The translations under genes and the position numbers were made by a program. From NCBI RefSeq assembly GCF_002849695.1, contig NZ_CP018937.1, positions 4,712,001-4,776,000 of the forward strand: a DNA stretch of 64,000 nt. Reading direction: 5' to 3'. This DNA is from Bacteroides fragilis (GTDB lineage Bacteria; Bacteroidota; Bacteroidia; Bacteroidales; Bacteroidaceae). Of this stretch, positions 33,903 through 42,526 are shown one piece after another. Under the pieces are notes generated by a model. The model was not told where the DNA came from. It was given only the letters and a program-made list of their open reading frames with translations, and ran no database searches. The first letter of the stretch is position 1; each line of letters opens with the position of its first letter.

Positions 33903-36865
33903 ACAGACAAGTAAAGAAGATACTCAAGATCAGTGGCATCACATTGGGCTCTGTACTCTTGGTGCTGCTTGTAGCCATTGCTTTCGTGATTAATTTTATC
34001 GTAACTCCGAAGAAACTGACTCCGGTCGTGCTGGATGCTGCCAATCAGACTCTGAATGCACACTTGGATATGGAAAGCGTAGAATTGACTTTCTTTTCGA
34101 CTTTCCCACAATTTGGACTGAAAGTTAAGAACGGCTCTCTGGTGTCCAGAACTTTGAATGATAGTAATTGGTGTAAAACCGATTCATTGCTTTCTTTCAA
34201 AGAGTGTGTGCTGACTGTAAACCCGGTGGCATATTGGACGGAGAATCGTATCGTCGTTCATAATCTCTCTTTGGACGAAGTATCAGTGTATGCCTACCGG
34301 GACAAGGCCGGACAGGCAAACTGGGAAGTGACCCGTGCTTCGGCAGATACGATTCTGGAGGATACTGTGTCTGCTGACTTTAATAGCGAAATTGATATCC
34401 GGAATATCGAACTTAAACATGCCAATCTCATTTTCGATGACCGGAATACGGATATCTATTCGCGGATAGATGATGCTAATCTGAAGTTGAGACTTTCATT
34501 GACAAAAGGTGTTTCTACCCTGGGACTGAAGTTCGACAATAAGAATATACTTTTCTGGCAACAGGGAGAATTGCTGGTCAATAAGATAGCTACTTCTCTT
34601 CGGACGGATATTACGGTGGATCGTCAGACTGCTGTCTGGAAACTGAAAGATACGGAGCTTAATGTAAATGGGATTCAATTGGATGTGAACGGGGCATTCC
34701 GTCGGGATACTGTGGCAAAAACGATCGGTATGGATCTGGAGTATGGCTTGCATGCTCCATCTATGGAGACAGTACTTCGAATGATTCCGAAAGCATATGT
34801 GAAAGACAGTAAAGTCTCGGCCAAAGGGGAGGTTACTGTCAGTGGCAGGGTGAGAGGCGTATATGGTGACAAAAAGTTACCGGCTGTGTCATTGAAGATC
34901 GGTATTAAAGAGGCTTCGGCACAATACAAGGGTTTGCCGTATGGCATTGATGAGGTGACGGCGGATTTTGATGCGTATGTCGATCTGATGCGTCATCAGC
35001 CTTCTTATCTGAATCTGAAAATCTTCCACTTTAAGGGGGCGCATACCGAAGTACTGGCCGATGCGAAAGTAGACGACTTGTTGAATGATCCGTTGATCAC
35101 TTTTCATACCAAGTCGACCGTTGACCTGGATGCACTTGCCAAAACCTTTCCGTTACAGGAAAGTGTGACGATCCGGGGTAAACTGGATGCGGATATGAGA
35201 ATGAAGTGTCGTCTTTCTACTTTGAAGAAGCAGGACATCGGACGTATGAAGTTGGGAGGCAAGCTCGAACTGAATGATTTTGAATTGAAAGATACCGCTA
35301 AAGATTTCAATTTCCTGGGTAATGCGACTTTCCGTTTCCGTGATAACGAGACTTTGCAGGCTCAGGTGGATATCCGGAAACTGGTGTTGAGAAGCCGTTT
35401 GGTTTCTTCTGATATTGAACGGTTGGTTGCCAACGTAACTTCTACTAATCCGCAGGATACTACCCGTATCGTTTCTTTGCAGTGCGATATGGAAGTAAGT
35501 AAGCTTCGTGCTTCGATGGGAGATTCGATAAAGTTATACAGTGCCCGTGCTAAGGCCCAAGCGGCTTTGGAACCTCAGGAAGCGGATGTAACAAAGCCGG
35601 CAGTTGATTTCTCGCTTCGTGCCGATTCGCTTTTCTTCAGTGCGGCGGAGACTCGTATGGCTATGAATGTGGCCGGCATCAAGATGAAAGCTGAGAAATT
35701 GAATGACTCTTTGTGGGTGCCTAAGGGAATCGTTGGTTTCGACCGTTTGCGTTTCCGTACACCGGAGTTCGGATTGCCCATCCGTATGGCAAAGACAGCG
35801 GTAACAGTCGATGGGCCGAAAATCAGGCTGAAGAATGCTTCTGTCCGTATCGGACGTTCTGACATGACGGCTACCGGTGATATGGAGGGCGTTTACAGGG
35901 CTATGACGAAAGGCGAGAAGCTGACAGCGCATTTATCCCTTACTTCCAATCTGATAGATTGCAATCAATTAATTAATTCATTGTCTTTCCCTCAGGACAC
36001 TACGGAAGTGCTTACCGACAGTGTGCCTTCGGAGATGAAGTTATTCGTGATTCCCCGAAACATAGATTTTGAACTGCAGACAGATTTGAAAAAGGTAGTT
36101 TTTGAAAAAATGCTTTTTGAAAATGTGCATGGTGCGGTGGATATTAAAAATCAGGCCATACATCTGGAAGACCTTTCGATGCGCGCTCTCGATGCGGATA
36201 TGAAAGCGGTAATGGTTTATAAGGCCAGTAGCCCGCGTGGTGGATATGCCGGTTTCGATCTCAAAATCCGGAATATCAATATTGCAAAGCTGGTTGATTT
36301 CGTGCCTTCACTCGACACGATAGTGCCCATGCTTCGTTCTTTTAAAGGGCGTGTTATGTTTGATGTGGCAGCCGATGCCCGCTTGGATTCGGCTATGAAT
36401 ATCCGTATCCCGACTTTGCGCTCGGCTATTCATATCAAAGGGGACAGTCTGGTTCTGATGGATGGAGAAACCTTTGCTGAGATTTCGAAGATGTTGATGT
36501 TTAAGAATAAGAAGGAAAATGTATTCGACAGTATTTCTGTCAATGTGACGGTACATGACGGTAATGTGACCGTTTATCCGTTCCTCGTAGAGATAGACCG
36601 TTATAAAGCGGCTATCGGCGGTGAACAAGGACTGGATATGAATTTTAATTATCATATTTCCATTCTTAAATCGCCATTGCCGTTTAAAGCCGGAGTAAAT
36701 ATTACGGGTAATCTGGATAAAATGAAATTCCGCATTGGCAAGGCTAAGTATAAAGATGCGGTTACCCCCGCTGCAGTGCATCGGGTGGACAGTACCCGTG
36801 TGAATATGGGTAACGAGATTGTTAACCGCTTCCGGAGAGTAATTACCGGACGAAGGCCCAGATAA
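33899..36865 (+). CDS. AsmA-like protein, inner-membrane anchored
   Basis: The 988-residue protein has one N-terminal TM segment (about 14-36, GITLGSVLLVLLVAIAFVINFIV), an AsmA-type N-terminal region (TPVVLDAANQTLNAHLDMESVELTFFSTFPQFGLKVKNGSL) and a long series of beta strands to an AsmA-like C-terminal part (about 700-970). Proteins of the AsmA/TamB clan are thought to form long grooves that carry phospholipids between membranes. It starts inside the end of the DUF3109 gene. A bidirectional terminator separates it from gyrB. Confidence 0.85.
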   Translation: MNRQVKKILKISGITLGSVLLVLLVAIAFVINFIVTPKKLTPVVLDAANQTLNAHLDMESVELTFFSTFPQFGLKVKNGSLVSRTLNDSNWCKTDSLLSFKECVLTVNPVAYWTENRIVVHNLSLDEVSVYAYRDKAGQANWEVTRASADTILEDTVSADFNSEIDIRNIELKHANLIFDDRNTDIYSRIDDANLKLRLSLTKGVSTLGLKFDNKNILFWQQGELLVNKIATSLRTDITVDRQTAVWKLKDTELNVNGIQLDVNGAFRRDTVAKTIGMDLEYGLHAPSMETVLRMIPKAYVKDSKVSAKGEVTVSGRVRGVYGDKKLPAVSLKIGIKEASAQYKGLPYGIDEVTADFDAYVDLMRHQPSYLNLKIFHFKGAHTEVLADAKVDDLLNDPLITFHTKSTVDLDALAKTFPLQESVTIRGKLDADMRMKCRLSTLKKQDIGRMKLGGKLELNDFELKDTAKDFNFLGNATFRFRDNETLQAQVDIRKLVLRSRLVSSDIERLVANVTSTNPQDTTRIVSLQCDMEVSKLRASMGDSIKLYSARAKAQAALEPQEADVTKPAVDFSLRADSLFFSAAETRMAMNVAGIKMKAEKLNDSLWVPKGIVGFDRLRFRTPEFGLPIRMAKTAVTVDGPKIRLKNASVRIGRSDMTATGDMEGVYRAMTKGEKLTAHLSLTSNLIDCNQLINSLSFPQDTTEVLTDSVPSEMKLFVIPRNIDFELQTDLKKVVFEKMLFENVHGAVDIKNQAIHLEDLSMRALDADMKAVMVYKASSPRGGYAGFDLKIRNINIAKLVDFVPSLDTIVPMLRSFKGRVMFDVAADARLDSAMNIRIPTLRSAIHIKGDSLVLMDGETFAEISKMLMFKNKKENVFDSISVNVTVHDGNVTVYPFLVEIDRYKAAIGGEQGLDMNFNYHISILKSPLPFKAGVNITGNLDKMKFRIGKAKYKDAVTPAAVHRVDSTRVNMGNEIVNRFRRVITGRRPR

Positions 36866-36881
36866 AAAGATAGTCAAAGAA

Positions 36882-36921
36882 AAGCGCCGGTCCGAAGGAT
36901 TTTCCTTCAGTACCGGCGCTT
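36882..36921. terminator. Bidirectional terminator between the AsmA-like gene and gyrB
   Basis: AAGCGCCGGT (36882-36891) pairs with ACCGGCGCTT (36912-36921), with an inner stem GAAGGA/TCCTTC. A-runs and T-runs flank it on the two sides. Confidence 0.85.
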
Positions 36922-36960
36922 CTTCGTTGTAAGATGTGAGGTTGGTGTTTATATTACGAA

Positions 36961-38919
36961 TTATGCATCGATATTTGCATACGTTGCATTCTCTTCTATG
37001 AATTCGCGGCGTGGTCCTACATCTTCACCCATTAACATGGAAAAGATATAATCGGCTTCTGCTGCGTTGTCAATATTAACTTGTTTCAGCATACGGTTTT
37101 CAGGGTCCATGGTTGTTTCCCACAACTGCTGGGCGTTCATTTCACCCAAACCTTTGTAACGTTGTGTATGAATTGCATTTTCCGAACCGCCACCGTAAGT
37201 GTCGATAAACTTCTGGCGTTGTGCATCTGTCCAGCAATACTCTTCTACTTTACCTTTTTTGCAGAGATAGAGTGGGGGAGTTGCGATATAGAGATACCCA
37301 TTCTGTATGATTTGCGGCATATACCGGAAGAAGAAGGTCATGATCAGTGTGTCGATGTGTGAACCATCGACGTCGGCATCGGTCATGATGATGATCTTGT
37401 GATAGCGCAACTTATCGATATTGGCAGCCTTACTGTCTTCTTCAGTGCCGATGGTAACGCCTAAGGCGGTGTAGATATTGCGTATTTCTTCACTCTCAAG
37501 AGCTTTGTGATACATTGCTTTCTCTACGTTCAGAATCTTACCGCGTAGTGGAAGGATGGCTTGGAATGCACGGTTACGGCCTTGTTTGGCTGTACCGCCT
37601 GCTGAATCTCCCTCGACGAGGAACAATTCGCACTTTTGCGGGTCTTTATCCGAACAGTCAGCCAGTTTTCCCGGTAGTCCGCCTCCTGACATGGGGGATT
37701 TGCGTTGAACCATTTCACGTGCTTTACGTGCAGCGTGGCGGGCAGTGGCAGCCAGAATCACCTTGTCTACAATGGCTTTTGCTTCTTTCGGGTGTTCTTC
37801 CAGATAATAGTTCAGTACTTCACCTACAGCCTGGTCGACAGCACCCATCACTTCGTTGTTTCCCAACTTGGTTTTAGTCTGTCCTTCAAATTGAGGTTCA
37901 GCAACTTTTACAGAGATCACGGCTGTAAGTCCTTCACGGAAGTCATCACCGGAGATTTCTATTTTGACCTTTTCCAGCATTTTGCTGTCTTCTGCATACT
38001 TTTTCAGTGTACGGGTCAAGGCACGGCGGAAACCTGCCAGATGCGTACCGCCTTCTATTGTATTGATATTATTGACATACGAGTGGATATTCTCAGAGAA
38101 TCCGGTATTATACATGATAGCTACCTCGATGGGGATGTTCTGCTTCTCCGTGTTCAAATAGATCACATCGTTAATCAAGTGTTCGCGTGACGATTCTATG
38201 AAGCGTACGAACTCTCTTAAACCTTCTTCCGAGTAGAAAGTTTCATGTTTGAAGCTACCGTCTTCGTTTATTACACGTCGGTCTGTCAGTGAGATGCGTA
38301 ATCCCGCATTCAAGTAAGCCAGCTCACGTAAGCGTGAGGCCAGAATCTTGTAGTCATAGACTGTTTCGGTAAAGATACTGTCGTCAGGCCAGAATTGTTG
38401 TTTGGTTCCTGTATGGTCGGCTGTTCCTACTTCTTTGACTGCATAAAGGGGCTTGCCGATTTCGTATTCCTGCTGGTAGATTTTACCGTTACGGAATACC
38501 TGGGTGGTCATGTGTGTAGACAATGCATTTACACAAGACATACCGACACCGTGCAAACCTCCGGATACTTTATACGAGCCTTTATCGAATTTACCTCCGG
38601 CATGTAGCACAGTCATGGCAACTTCAAGGGCAGATTTCTGCTCTTTTTCGTGGAAATCTACGGGGATACCACGGCCATTGTCCTGTACGGTGATAGAGTT
38701 ATCTTCGTTGATAGTTACTTCGATATGGTCGCAATAACCAGCCAATGCTTCGTCGATAGAGTTGTCGACAATTTCATATACCAAGTGATGAAGTCCCTTT
38801 ACGCTGATGTCACCAATGTACATAGCAGGGCGTTTTCTAACTGCTTCAAGTCCTTCCAATACTTGGATACTATCTGCTGAATAAGACCCGTTATTGGTGG
38901 GATTCTGTTCTTCGCTCAT
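36961..38919 (-). CDS. gyrB: DNA gyrase subunit B
   Basis: The 652-residue protein is GyrB with all domains. The GHKL ATPase part has VLEGLEAVRKRPAMYIGD, the Glu base and metal-site Asn in YEIVDNSIDEALAG, and the lid GGLHGVGMSCVNALS. The transducer follows to about 395, then the Toprim domain with ECELVEGDSAGGTA-like KCELFLVEGDSAGGTAKQGR and the DADVDGSHI acidic pair. The C-terminal QRYKGLGEMNAQQLWETTMDP block completes it. It supplies ATP-driven negative supercoiling together with GyrA, which is not in the window. It is monocistronic, with a TATATTTG element upstream. Confidence 0.97.
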   Translation of the reverse strand: MSEEQNPTNNGSYSADSIQVLEGLEAVRKRPAMYIGDISVKGLHHLVYEIVDNSIDEALAGYCDHIEVTINEDNSITVQDNGRGIPVDFHEKEQKSALEVAMTVLHAGGKFDKGSYKVSGGLHGVGMSCVNALSTHMTTQVFRNGKIYQQEYEIGKPLYAVKEVGTADHTGTKQQFWPDDSIFTETVYDYKILASRLRELAYLNAGLRISLTDRRVINEDGSFKHETFYSEEGLREFVRFIESSREHLINDVIYLNTEKQNIPIEVAIMYNTGFSENIHSYVNNINTIEGGTHLAGFRRALTRTLKKYAEDSKMLEKVKIEISGDDFREGLTAVISVKVAEPQFEGQTKTKLGNNEVMGAVDQAVGEVLNYYLEEHPKEAKAIVDKVILAATARHAARKAREMVQRKSPMSGGGLPGKLADCSDKDPQKCELFLVEGDSAGGTAKQGRNRAFQAILPLRGKILNVEKAMYHKALESEEIRNIYTALGVTIGTEEDSKAANIDKLRYHKIIIMTDADVDGSHIDTLIMTFFFRYMPQIIQNGYLYIATPPLYLCKKGKVEEYCWTDAQRQKFIDTYGGGSENAIHTQRYKGLGEMNAQQLWETTMDPENRMLKQVNIDNAAEADYIFSMLMGEDVGPRREFIEENATYANIDA

Positions 38920-38947
38920 AATTTGATTCCTAATTATAATAACAGAG

Positions 38948-38955
38948 CAAATATA
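38948..38955 (-). promoter_or_regulatory. Possible -7 element of gyrB
   Basis: On the minus strand this reads TATATTTG, a match to TAnnTTTG, 28 nt upstream of the gyrB start; no clear -33 element. Confidence 0.45.
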
Positions 38956-39040
38956 GTGAAAATATCTGAGTTAGAGAAGAATGAAGAGTGAAAAAAGAAG
39001 AATTTAAAGTAAACCGGATGGGATGGTTTTAAACATGAAA

Positions 39041-39062
39041 AGCCGAACTAAAAAGTTCGGCT
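39041..39062 (-). terminator. Terminator after rpsT
   Basis: AGCCGAACT (39041-39049) and AGTTCGGCT (39054-39062) form a 9-bp stem with a 4-nt loop; on the minus strand TTTTC follows. It lies 38 nt beyond the rpsT stop. Confidence 0.8.
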
Positions 39063-39099
39063 CTCAATATTGTATAGAGTCTGTTATAAGTCTTATTTC

Positions 39100-39354
39100 T
39101 TAAGCAAGCTTATTGATGTAAATAGCCAACTTAGATTTCAAGTTGTTAGCTTTATTCTTATGAATAACATTTGTTTTAGCTAACTTGTCTACCATCTTAG
39201 TGATGCTTGGGTACATAGCAGTTGCTTCTGCTTTGTCAGTAGTTGAACGAAGTTTTCTAACAGCATTTCTCATGGTTTTACCATAATATCTGTTGCGAAG
39301 TCTTCTGCTTTCTTCTTGTCTGATTCTCTTGATTGATGATTTATGATTTGCCAT
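39100..39354 (-). CDS. rpsT: 30S ribosomal protein S20
   Basis: This 84-residue, very basic protein matches S20: MANHKSSIKRIRQEESRRLRNRYYGKTMRNAVRKL at the N terminus, then the helical hairpin ending VIHKNKANNLKSKLAIYINKLA. S20 binds 16S rRNA early in 30S assembly. It lies 39 nt downstream of a tRNA-Glu gene on the same strand, and the only good promoter nearby is upstream of that tRNA, so both may come from one transcript. Confidence 0.96.
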   Translation of the reverse strand: MANHKSSIKRIRQEESRRLRNRYYGKTMRNAVRKLRSTTDKAEATAMYPSITKMVDKLAKTNVIHKNKANNLKSKLAIYINKLA

Positions 39355-39393
39355 CTCGACTAATCTGTTTTAATTCGTTTATTTTTTTAATTG

Positions 39394-39465
39394 TAGCCCG
39401 TGGGGGAATCGAACCCCCCTTTCAAGAATGAAAATCTTGCGTCCTAACCGATAGACGAACGGGCC
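39394..39465 (-). tRNA. tRNA-Glu (anticodon TTC)
   Basis: On the minus strand the 72-nt sequence folds into a tRNA. The acceptor stem is GGCCCGT with ACGGGCT (one G-U pair) and discriminator A. The anticodon stem CAAGA/TCTTG carries the loop TTTTCAT, so the anticodon is TTC (Glu). The T arm is GGGGG-TTCGATT-CCCCC. The 3' CCA is not encoded. Confidence 0.95.
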
Positions 39466-39541
39466 ATCCTGTATTGAGCATTTCTGCTCTTTTTGTTTCG
39501 CTTTGCTTTCGTTCTGTATCGTTGTTTCCCGATTGCGAGTG

Positions 39542-39572
39542 CAAAGGTAGGCCTTTTTTTGAAACTACCAAA
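39542..39572 (-). promoter_or_regulatory. Promoter of tRNA-Glu and rpsT
   Basis: On the minus strand, TTTG (39569-39572), exactly 19 nt, then TACCTTTG (39542-39549): a full consensus match about 77 nt ahead of the tRNA 5' end. Confidence 0.75.
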
Positions 39573-39709
39573 CTATTTGCAGAAAAAAAATCCAATTATT
39601 TTTGATAGACATATTGTTTTCTCTTGTTTATTTATTGATAATCAGTGGTATATGTTCTTTTTACATTTTGTTCGGGATATGAACTTTTTTTTGAGATAGG
39701 AGTCTTTGA

Positions 39710-39739
39710 TTGTCTATTCACACTTTTTTCGTAGCTTTG
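39710..39739 (+). promoter_or_regulatory. Promoter of recO
   Basis: TTG at 39710-39712, 19 nt, then TAGCTTTG at 39732-39739. This places the transcript start after the TTG codon that opens the longer frame, so the ATG at 39764 is the real recO start. Confidence 0.7.
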
Positions 39740-39763
39740 TTACCCGAAAGAAAAGTTAGAGAT

Positions 39764-40492
39764 ATGCTGCAAAAAACAGTTGGAATCGTTCTTCATATAC
39801 TAAAGTATAACGATACTTCAAATATCGTTGAGATGTATACTGAGCTTTCAGGACGTGCATCTTTTCTGGTTGCTGTGCCACGCTCTAAGAAGGCTGCTGT
39901 CAAATCAGTACTATTCCAGCCGTTGGCGCTGATTGAGTTTGAGGCAGATTATCGGCCGAATACTTCGCTTTTCAGAATTAAGGAAGCTAAATCCTTTAGT
40001 CCGTTTGCCTCCATTCCTTATGATCCTTTTAAATCGGCTATAGCTCTTTTCCTTGCGGAATTTCTTTATCGTGCCATTCGCGAAGAGGCGGAGAACCGCC
40101 CATTGTTTGCTTATTTACAGCATTCTATCTTGTGGTTGGATGCTTGTAAGATTAGCTTTGCCAACTTTCATCTGGTGTTTCTGATGCGTCTTTCCCGCTT
40201 TCTGGGATTGTACCCCAATCTGGATGATTATCATACGGGTGACTATTTTGATATGTTGAATGCTAACTTTACTTCGGTTCGTCCTCAACTTCATTCTTGC
40301 TATATCCAGCCTGATGAAGCTGGGAGATTACTGCAATTGATGCGTATGAACTATGAAACAATGCACCTTTTCGGAATGAACCGTACGGAAAGGGCCCGAT
40401 GCCTGGCTATTATTAATGAGTATTACCGGTTACATCTTCCTGATTTTCCTGTACTGAAATCATTGGATGTATTGAAGGAATTATTTGATTAG
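39764..40492 (+). CDS. recO: DNA repair protein RecO
   Basis: From the ATG at 39764 this 242-residue protein matches RecO: an N-terminal OB-fold (MLQKTVGIVLHILKYNDTSNIVEMYTELSGRASFLVAVPRSKK, with the family-typical opening) and a helical C-terminal domain. The zinc-binding cysteines of many RecO proteins are not all evident here. RecO loads RecA with RecR during gap repair. The frame extends upstream through a TTG at 39710, but the promoter overlaps that region. A bidirectional terminator lies downstream. Confidence 0.88.
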   Translation: MLQKTVGIVLHILKYNDTSNIVEMYTELSGRASFLVAVPRSKKAAVKSVLFQPLALIEFEADYRPNTSLFRIKEAKSFSPFASIPYDPFKSAIALFLAEFLYRAIREEAENRPLFAYLQHSILWLDACKISFANFHLVFLMRLSRFLGLYPNLDDYHTGDYFDMLNANFTSVRPQLHSCYIQPDEAGRLLQLMRMNYETMHLFGMNRTERARCLAIINEYYRLHLPDFPVLKSLDVLKELFD

Positions 40493-40553
40493 TATCTCTT
40501 GCCCATTTCTGTGTACTTCATTTGGCTTTGGTAATCCGTGTCTGTAAACAAGA

Positions 40554-40589
40554 TACCCCCGGATGTAACTCTGTGTACATCCGGGGGTA
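40554..40589. terminator. Bidirectional terminator between recO and yqeY
   Basis: TACCCCCGGATGTA (40554-40567) and its inverse (40576-40589) form a perfect 14-bp stem with an 8-nt loop between convergent genes. It also ends the dcw transcript. The stem contains the half-site CCGGATGT, also seen in the 57.6-kb box array. Confidence 0.85.
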
Positions 40590-40656
40590 GATTTCTTTTA
40601 AAAGAGAGTATAGCTATTGTGTAGCTTCTCTTATAAGCAGGATTTATACGTTGAGA

Positions 40657-41106
40657 TTATCCCAACAACTCTTTTACTTTAGTTGAAATAGCGCGTCCTT
40701 CGGCCAATCCGGCAAGTTTCTTGGAGGCTACTCCCATTACCTTTCCCATATCTTTACCACTGGTAGCACCTACTTCAGCAATAATCTCTTTCAGTGCAGT
40801 TTCCAGTTCTTCGGCAGTCATTTGTTTCGGTAAATAGGTTTCCATGACTTGTACTTGTGCCAATTCTGCATCGGCTAAGTCCTGACGACCCTGTCCTATA
40901 TATATTTCTGCAGCATCTTTACCTTGTTTTACCAGTTTTTGCACGATTTTCAGTGCATCTGCGTCTGTAAGGATGTCATTGGCTCCCGGAGCAGTTTTAG
41001 CTTCCAGAAAGAACTTCTTTACATTTCTAAGGGTTTCAAGGGCTACTTTATCTTTCGCTTTCATTGCGTTTTTAATGTCTTCGCTGACTCTTTCGAATAA
41101 ATCCAT
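40657..41106 (-). CDS. GatB/YqeY domain protein
   Basis: The 149-residue protein is a stand-alone YqeY domain: helices with MKAKDKVALETLRNVKKFF, then the C-terminal motif block IIAEVGATSGKDMGKVMGVASKKLAGLAEGRAISTKVKELL. This domain is also found as the tail of GatB, where it contacts tRNA; free YqeY proteins have no clear role. It follows ftsZ by 83 nt on the same strand and is the last gene of the dcw run. Confidence 0.9.
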   Translation of the reverse strand: MDLFERVSEDIKNAMKAKDKVALETLRNVKKFFLEAKTAPGANDILTDADALKIVQKLVKQGKDAAEIYIGQGRQDLADAELAQVQVMETYLPKQMTAEELETALKEIIAEVGATSGKDMGKVMGVASKKLAGLAEGRAISTKVKELLG

Positions 41107-41189
41107 GATGTTATGTTATATTATGATTTAACGATTTATGGTTTATAATTGGTAAATCCGGGTTAATGATCGATATATTTAGCTATTTA

Positions 41190-42500
41190 TTAAAATGTGA
41201 TAACTCCACTGTCATCTATAGCTTCTTCAGTAGCTATCTCTTCTTCCAATGCGGCTTTTGCTTTGATCTTACCCAAAGTCGTTTTGTCGCGAAGGTAAGT
41301 AGGAGAGTCTTCTACCATGGCGATGATATCATCATTGTCCAGATCTTCCGGATTGAAGAGATAGATATGACGGCGTTTCCGCAGGTTGCGTGTTCCGATG
41401 CCACTGGCACTTTCACCATATGCTTTACGAATGCGCTCTTTGTTCTTTTCCTTCTCTTCTTCCAGCTGCAACTGACGTTCTTCTTCTTCCTGGCTGCGTT
41501 TCTCGTGTAGGTCGTCCATACCTGGTACGTCTTCCACACCGAAACCGGTAGCAAGCACAGTGATCTTCACTTTCGTATCCAGTGAGGTATCCATAGCCAC
41601 ACCCCAGATCACTTCTACACCTTCGCGGAATTTGCTCATAAACTCGTGCACTTCATTCATTTCCTCCATCATCAGTTCGGAAGCAGGACAGAACGAAACA
41701 TTCAGCATGACTTTCTTCGCATTGAAGATGTCATTGTTATTGAGTAACGGTGAATGGAGTGCGTCGTCGATTGCTTTGGTTACGCGGTTTTCTCCTTCAC
41801 CGAATCCGGTACTCATGATGGCTACACCACCGTCTTTGAGGATTGTTTTTACATCAGCGAAGTCCAGGTTTACCGTACCCCGCATGGTGATGATTTCGGC
41901 AATACTTTTGGCTGCGATTGACAGTGTGTCATCTGCCTTGCCGAATGCGTTCATAAAGGTCAGGTCGGAATAAATTTCACGCAGGCGTTCGTTATTGATC
42001 ACCAACAAAGCGTCTACATGTTGGGCAATGCGTTCTACTCCATCCAGAGCCTGGATAATTTTCTTTTCGCCTTCAAAGATAAAAGGGATGGTAACGATTC
42101 CGACAGTCAGGATATCCATCTCTTTAGCGATACGGGCGATGACGGGGGCTGCTCCGGTTCCGGTACCTCCGCCCATTCCGGCAGTGATAAATACCATCTT
42201 GGTACCATCATTCAGCAGGTTTTTTATGTCTTCGATGCTCTCTTCGGCAGCATCACGTGCACGCTCCGGACGGTTTCCGGCACCGAGTCCTTGCGTGATG
42301 GAACGTCCCAGTTGCAGTTTGACCGGTACAGGAGACTCAGCCAATGCCTGGTTGTCGGTATTGCAGAGAACGAATGTCACGTCGTGTATGCCTTCCCGGT
42401 ACATGTGGTTGACGGCGTTACCTCCACCACCTCCTACACCAATCACTTTAATGATTTTCGGCGAATCTGTAGGGAAATCGAATTGTACTATCTCGTCCAT
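41190..42500 (-). CDS. ftsZ: Cell division protein FtsZ
   Basis: This 436-residue protein is FtsZ: IKVIGVGGGGGNAVNHM near the N terminus, the tubulin signature GMGGGTGTGAAPVIA, and the synergy loop region with NLDFADVKTILKDGG. The globular part ends at about residue 320. The tail is charged (QEEEERQLQLEEEKEKNKERIRKAYG). A segment like the conserved C-terminal peptide (SPTYLRDKTTLGKIK, about 395-410) lies some 25 residues before the end rather than at it. FtsZ polymerises with GTP into the division ring. It is preceded by ftsA with a 26-nt gap. Confidence 0.97.
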   Translation of the reverse strand: MDEIVQFDFPTDSPKIIKVIGVGGGGGNAVNHMYREGIHDVTFVLCNTDNQALAESPVPVKLQLGRSITQGLGAGNRPERARDAAEESIEDIKNLLNDGTKMVFITAGMGGGTGTGAAPVIARIAKEMDILTVGIVTIPFIFEGEKKIIQALDGVERIAQHVDALLVINNERLREIYSDLTFMNAFGKADDTLSIAAKSIAEIITMRGTVNLDFADVKTILKDGGVAIMSTGFGEGENRVTKAIDDALHSPLLNNNDIFNAKKVMLNVSFCPASELMMEEMNEVHEFMSKFREGVEVIWGVAMDTSLDTKVKITVLATGFGVEDVPGMDDLHEKRSQEEEERQLQLEEEKEKNKERIRKAYGESASGIGTRNLRKRRHIYLFNPEDLDNDDIIAMVEDSPTYLRDKTTLGKIKAKAALEEEIATEEAIDDSGVITF

Positions 42501-42526
42501 ATTATATTGTATTATGAATTATCACT

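Noticed and set aside
39710..39763. TTG start giving a longer RecO
   Set aside because: The promoter of recO overlaps this stretch, and the ATG at 39764 matches the usual RecO N terminus.
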